Assembly: GCA_003157225.1 (NCBI GenBank) | Contig: PMIZ01000224.1 | Span: forward strand, 1-12,738 | From: Actinomycetota bacterium | GTDB lineage: Bacteria > Actinomycetota > Thermoleophilia > RBG-16-64-13 | Direction of reading: 5' to 3' | Length of the DNA: 12,738 nt | Shown: piece by piece, positions 11,563 to 12,738 of the stretch | Numbering within the stretch: position 1 is the stretch's first letter | How the letters are laid out: each line of letters opens with the position of its first letter | Made by a program: the position numbers and the translations under genes | Notes under the pieces: model-generated | Database searches by the model: none | Told to the model about the DNA's origin: nothing | The model's input: only the letters and a program-made list of their open reading frames with translations

Positions 11563-12558
11563 ATGGCAGCCTTAGTAGGACAGCTGACCCGCACAGCTCG
11601 AGTCGTCGGGACGGTCGTGAACTCCACAGCAGAAATCAAGTTGCCGGTTCGCCCAGGTCGCCTGACCGGGCGGCGCTTCGTGTACGCGCTTGCGGGGGTG
11701 CTCTTCGTTTGCGCCCTGTTCTATGCCCTTCTCGCTGGTCCGGCCCAGGCGTTCACCGTTCGGGGCGGGACCGAAGCGCAACGCGCTCGCGTCACTCAAG
11801 TGATCGAAGCATGCTCGCTCTCCTATGCCACCACCGACTCGGAGCTTCGGGCCATGGGCCCGGTCAAGGTGGACTTGGTGAAATTGAGCGACGCCACTGG
11901 CTACTCGGAGTTGGGGCACATCTACATCGACAGCGACATCACGTCGGACGCGATAGTGGGCGAGCTCGCGGCCCACGAATGGGCGCACCAGATCTGGTAC
12001 TCGCTGGGACCGAAATGGTGGCAGAAGTGGAGCATACTGGCCGGCGCGGGCCCCTCCGCGAGCGCAACCTGGCGACAGGACCCCGCCGAGAACTTCGCCG
12101 AGTGCGCCAAGGTCGCGCTCTGGAGTGGCCAGTCCTTCCTGCGCGACTACGCCGTGACCGATCTGGCCGTCACCGCACCGGCGGAGTTCCGCGATTGGCT
12201 GGCTATGGCTCGCTACATCAAGCAGTGCCCGTTCACGGACCTTGGCCCCACCGCCATGCCGAGCACGCCCGAGCAGGACGAGCTGGCGGCCGCGGGATCG
12301 TACGTCCGCGCGAAGGGAATCATGCAGGGCTTCAGCGGCACGGTCTTCGGGGCGAATGAGCCGCTCACGAGGGGACAGTTGGCTCAGATCTGCGAGAGGG
12401 CAGGCCTGCAGTACCCCGCCGAATGGCGCTACGAATCCAGCACGGCCACCCGCGCTGAGGTTCGGCAAACCGTCCCCGGTTTGACCTGGACCGGAGAACG
12501 CTGGTCGGAACCGATCACCAGAGGCCAAGTAGCGCGCCTGCTGTGGCGGAGCCGCTAG
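11563..12558 (+). CDS. Secreted or membrane-anchored HEWAH zincin-like protein with SLH-like C-terminus
   Basis: A 331-residue protein with a basic N-terminal tail, a hydrophobic segment (about 40-62, ending GPAQA, a possible signal peptidase site), a zincin-like core and C-terminal SLH-like repeats. The core has ELAAHEWAHQIW (134-145), an HExxH zinc motif, and AENFAEC (175-181) about 33 residues later, where a gluzincin would place its third ligand Glu. The tail contains SYVRAKGIMQGFSGTVFGAN (246-265) and EPLTRGQLAQICERAG (266-281), then a second partial unit EPITRGQVARLLWR (316-329), both typical of S-layer homology domains that bind cell-wall polymers. This suggests a wall-attached metallopeptidase; activity is not proven. 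The start is uncertain: ATG 11563 and GTG 11557 are in frame without a ribosome site, and GTG 11617 would give a more compact signal peptide. Confidence 0.7.
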   Translation: MAALVGQLTRTARVVGTVVNSTAEIKLPVRPGRLTGRRFVYALAGVLFVCALFYALLAGPAQAFTVRGGTEAQRARVTQVIEACSLSYATTDSELRAMGPVKVDLVKLSDATGYSELGHIYIDSDITSDAIVGELAAHEWAHQIWYSLGPKWWQKWSILAGAGPSASATWRQDPAENFAECAKVALWSGQSFLRDYAVTDLAVTAPAEFRDWLAMARYIKQCPFTDLGPTAMPSTPEQDELAAAGSYVRAKGIMQGFSGTVFGANEPLTRGQLAQICERAGLQYPAEWRYESSTATRAEVRQTVPGLTWTGERWSEPITRGQVARLLWRSR

Positions 12559-12596
12559 GGTCCGGTCCGCCGTCTGAGCTAAGCCGAAGCGCTGTC

Positions 12597-12738
12597 CTAT
12601 TCTCCGGCGCTGCCCCCGCTCGAGCCGGCGCTCGACGACGGGCCACCCGCGGCGCCACCACCCGATGCGCCGTTGCCGCCACCGGCACCCGGACGATGTG
12701 ATCTGCGGCGCCGCCGCGATCTGCTGTTGGGGCCGTCG
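12597..12738 (-). CDS. C-terminal tail of an unidentified protein (Arg-rich then Gly/Ser-rich), partial
   Basis: The minus strand carries an open frame entering from the window edge and ending at TAG 12597-12599. The 46 visible residues are NSRSRRRRRSHRP followed by a Gly/Ala/Ser-rich tail ending GSAGE. Such disordered basic-plus-glycine tails occur on actinobacterial RNA helicases, RNA-processing enzymes and other nucleic-acid-binding proteins, but the tail alone does not identify the protein. It converges on the zincin-SLH gene with 38 nt between the stops. Confidence 0.45.
   Translation of the reverse strand, partial: DGPNSRSRRRRRSHRPGAGGGNGASGGGAAGGPSSSAGSSGGSAGE

Noticed and set aside
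1..12738. CRISPR array, insertion sequence, prophage or rRNA
   Set aside because: No regularly spaced repeats, transposase or integrase motifs, phage genes or rRNA stretches were seen.

Overview
The window is high-GC DNA, mostly coding, with short intergenic gaps, frequent GTG and TTG starts, a tRNA gene without an encoded CCA end, and one gene whose -10 box sits so close to its start that the mRNA may be leaderless. With two lipobox lipoproteins, a coiled-coil NlpC/P60 hydrolase and an anaerobe-type molybdoenzyme maturation operon, this suggests an anaerobic or facultative actinobacterium, possibly Coriobacteriia-related. That placement is inference; no rRNA or marker gene is present.

Layout: (1) 1-618 (-), N-terminal part of a secreted lipoprotein polysaccharide deacetylase, cut by the window edge. 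(2) 709-1596 (+), a YqhQ/DUF1385 membrane protein, whose stop codon overlaps that of the convergent next gene. (3) 1593-7071 (-), a tightly packed gene string. In transcription order it is a PaaK-like AMP-dependent CoA ligase, an XdhC-family factor, a histidine phosphatase, a class I SAM methyltransferase, a cysteine-rich radical SAM enzyme and a small DUF4332 helix-hairpin-helix protein. The first five are linked by start/stop overlaps or a 2-nt gap. A possible 22-codon ORF also overlaps the ligase start. (4) 7142-8008 (-), a lipoprotein M15 peptidase (D-Ala-D-Ala carboxypeptidase-like), divergent from (5) 8234-9520 (+), a PcsB/CwlO-like NlpC/P60 peptidoglycan hydrolase, followed by (6) 9534-10451 (+), an MBL-fold hydrolase. 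(7) 10454-10526 (-), tRNA-Thr(CGT) with a recognisable promoter. (8) 10812-11441 (+), an orphan FixJ/NarL-type response regulator whose putative promoter carries three copies of the heptamer GCGTCTG. (9) 11563-12558 (+), a membrane-anchored or secreted HEWAH zincin-like protein with SLH-like C-terminal repeats, preceded by a 36-nt nested inverted repeat. (10) 12597-12738 (-), the Arg-rich and Gly/Ser-rich C-terminal tail of an unidentified protein.

Two themes dominate. One is the cell envelope: deacetylase, M15 peptidase, NlpC/P60 hydrolase and SLH-type zincin. The other, and the most interesting part, is the ligase-XdhC-phosphatase-methyltransferase-radical SAM operon. It resembles the uncharacterised gene set that accompanies the molybdenum aldehyde oxidoreductase in Desulfovibrio (DVU_155x families; radical SAM protein TrsS), but here without the oxidoreductase in view. 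The gene combination suggests building or modifying a small molecule or cofactor for a Mo-hydroxylase; the chemistry is unknown to me.
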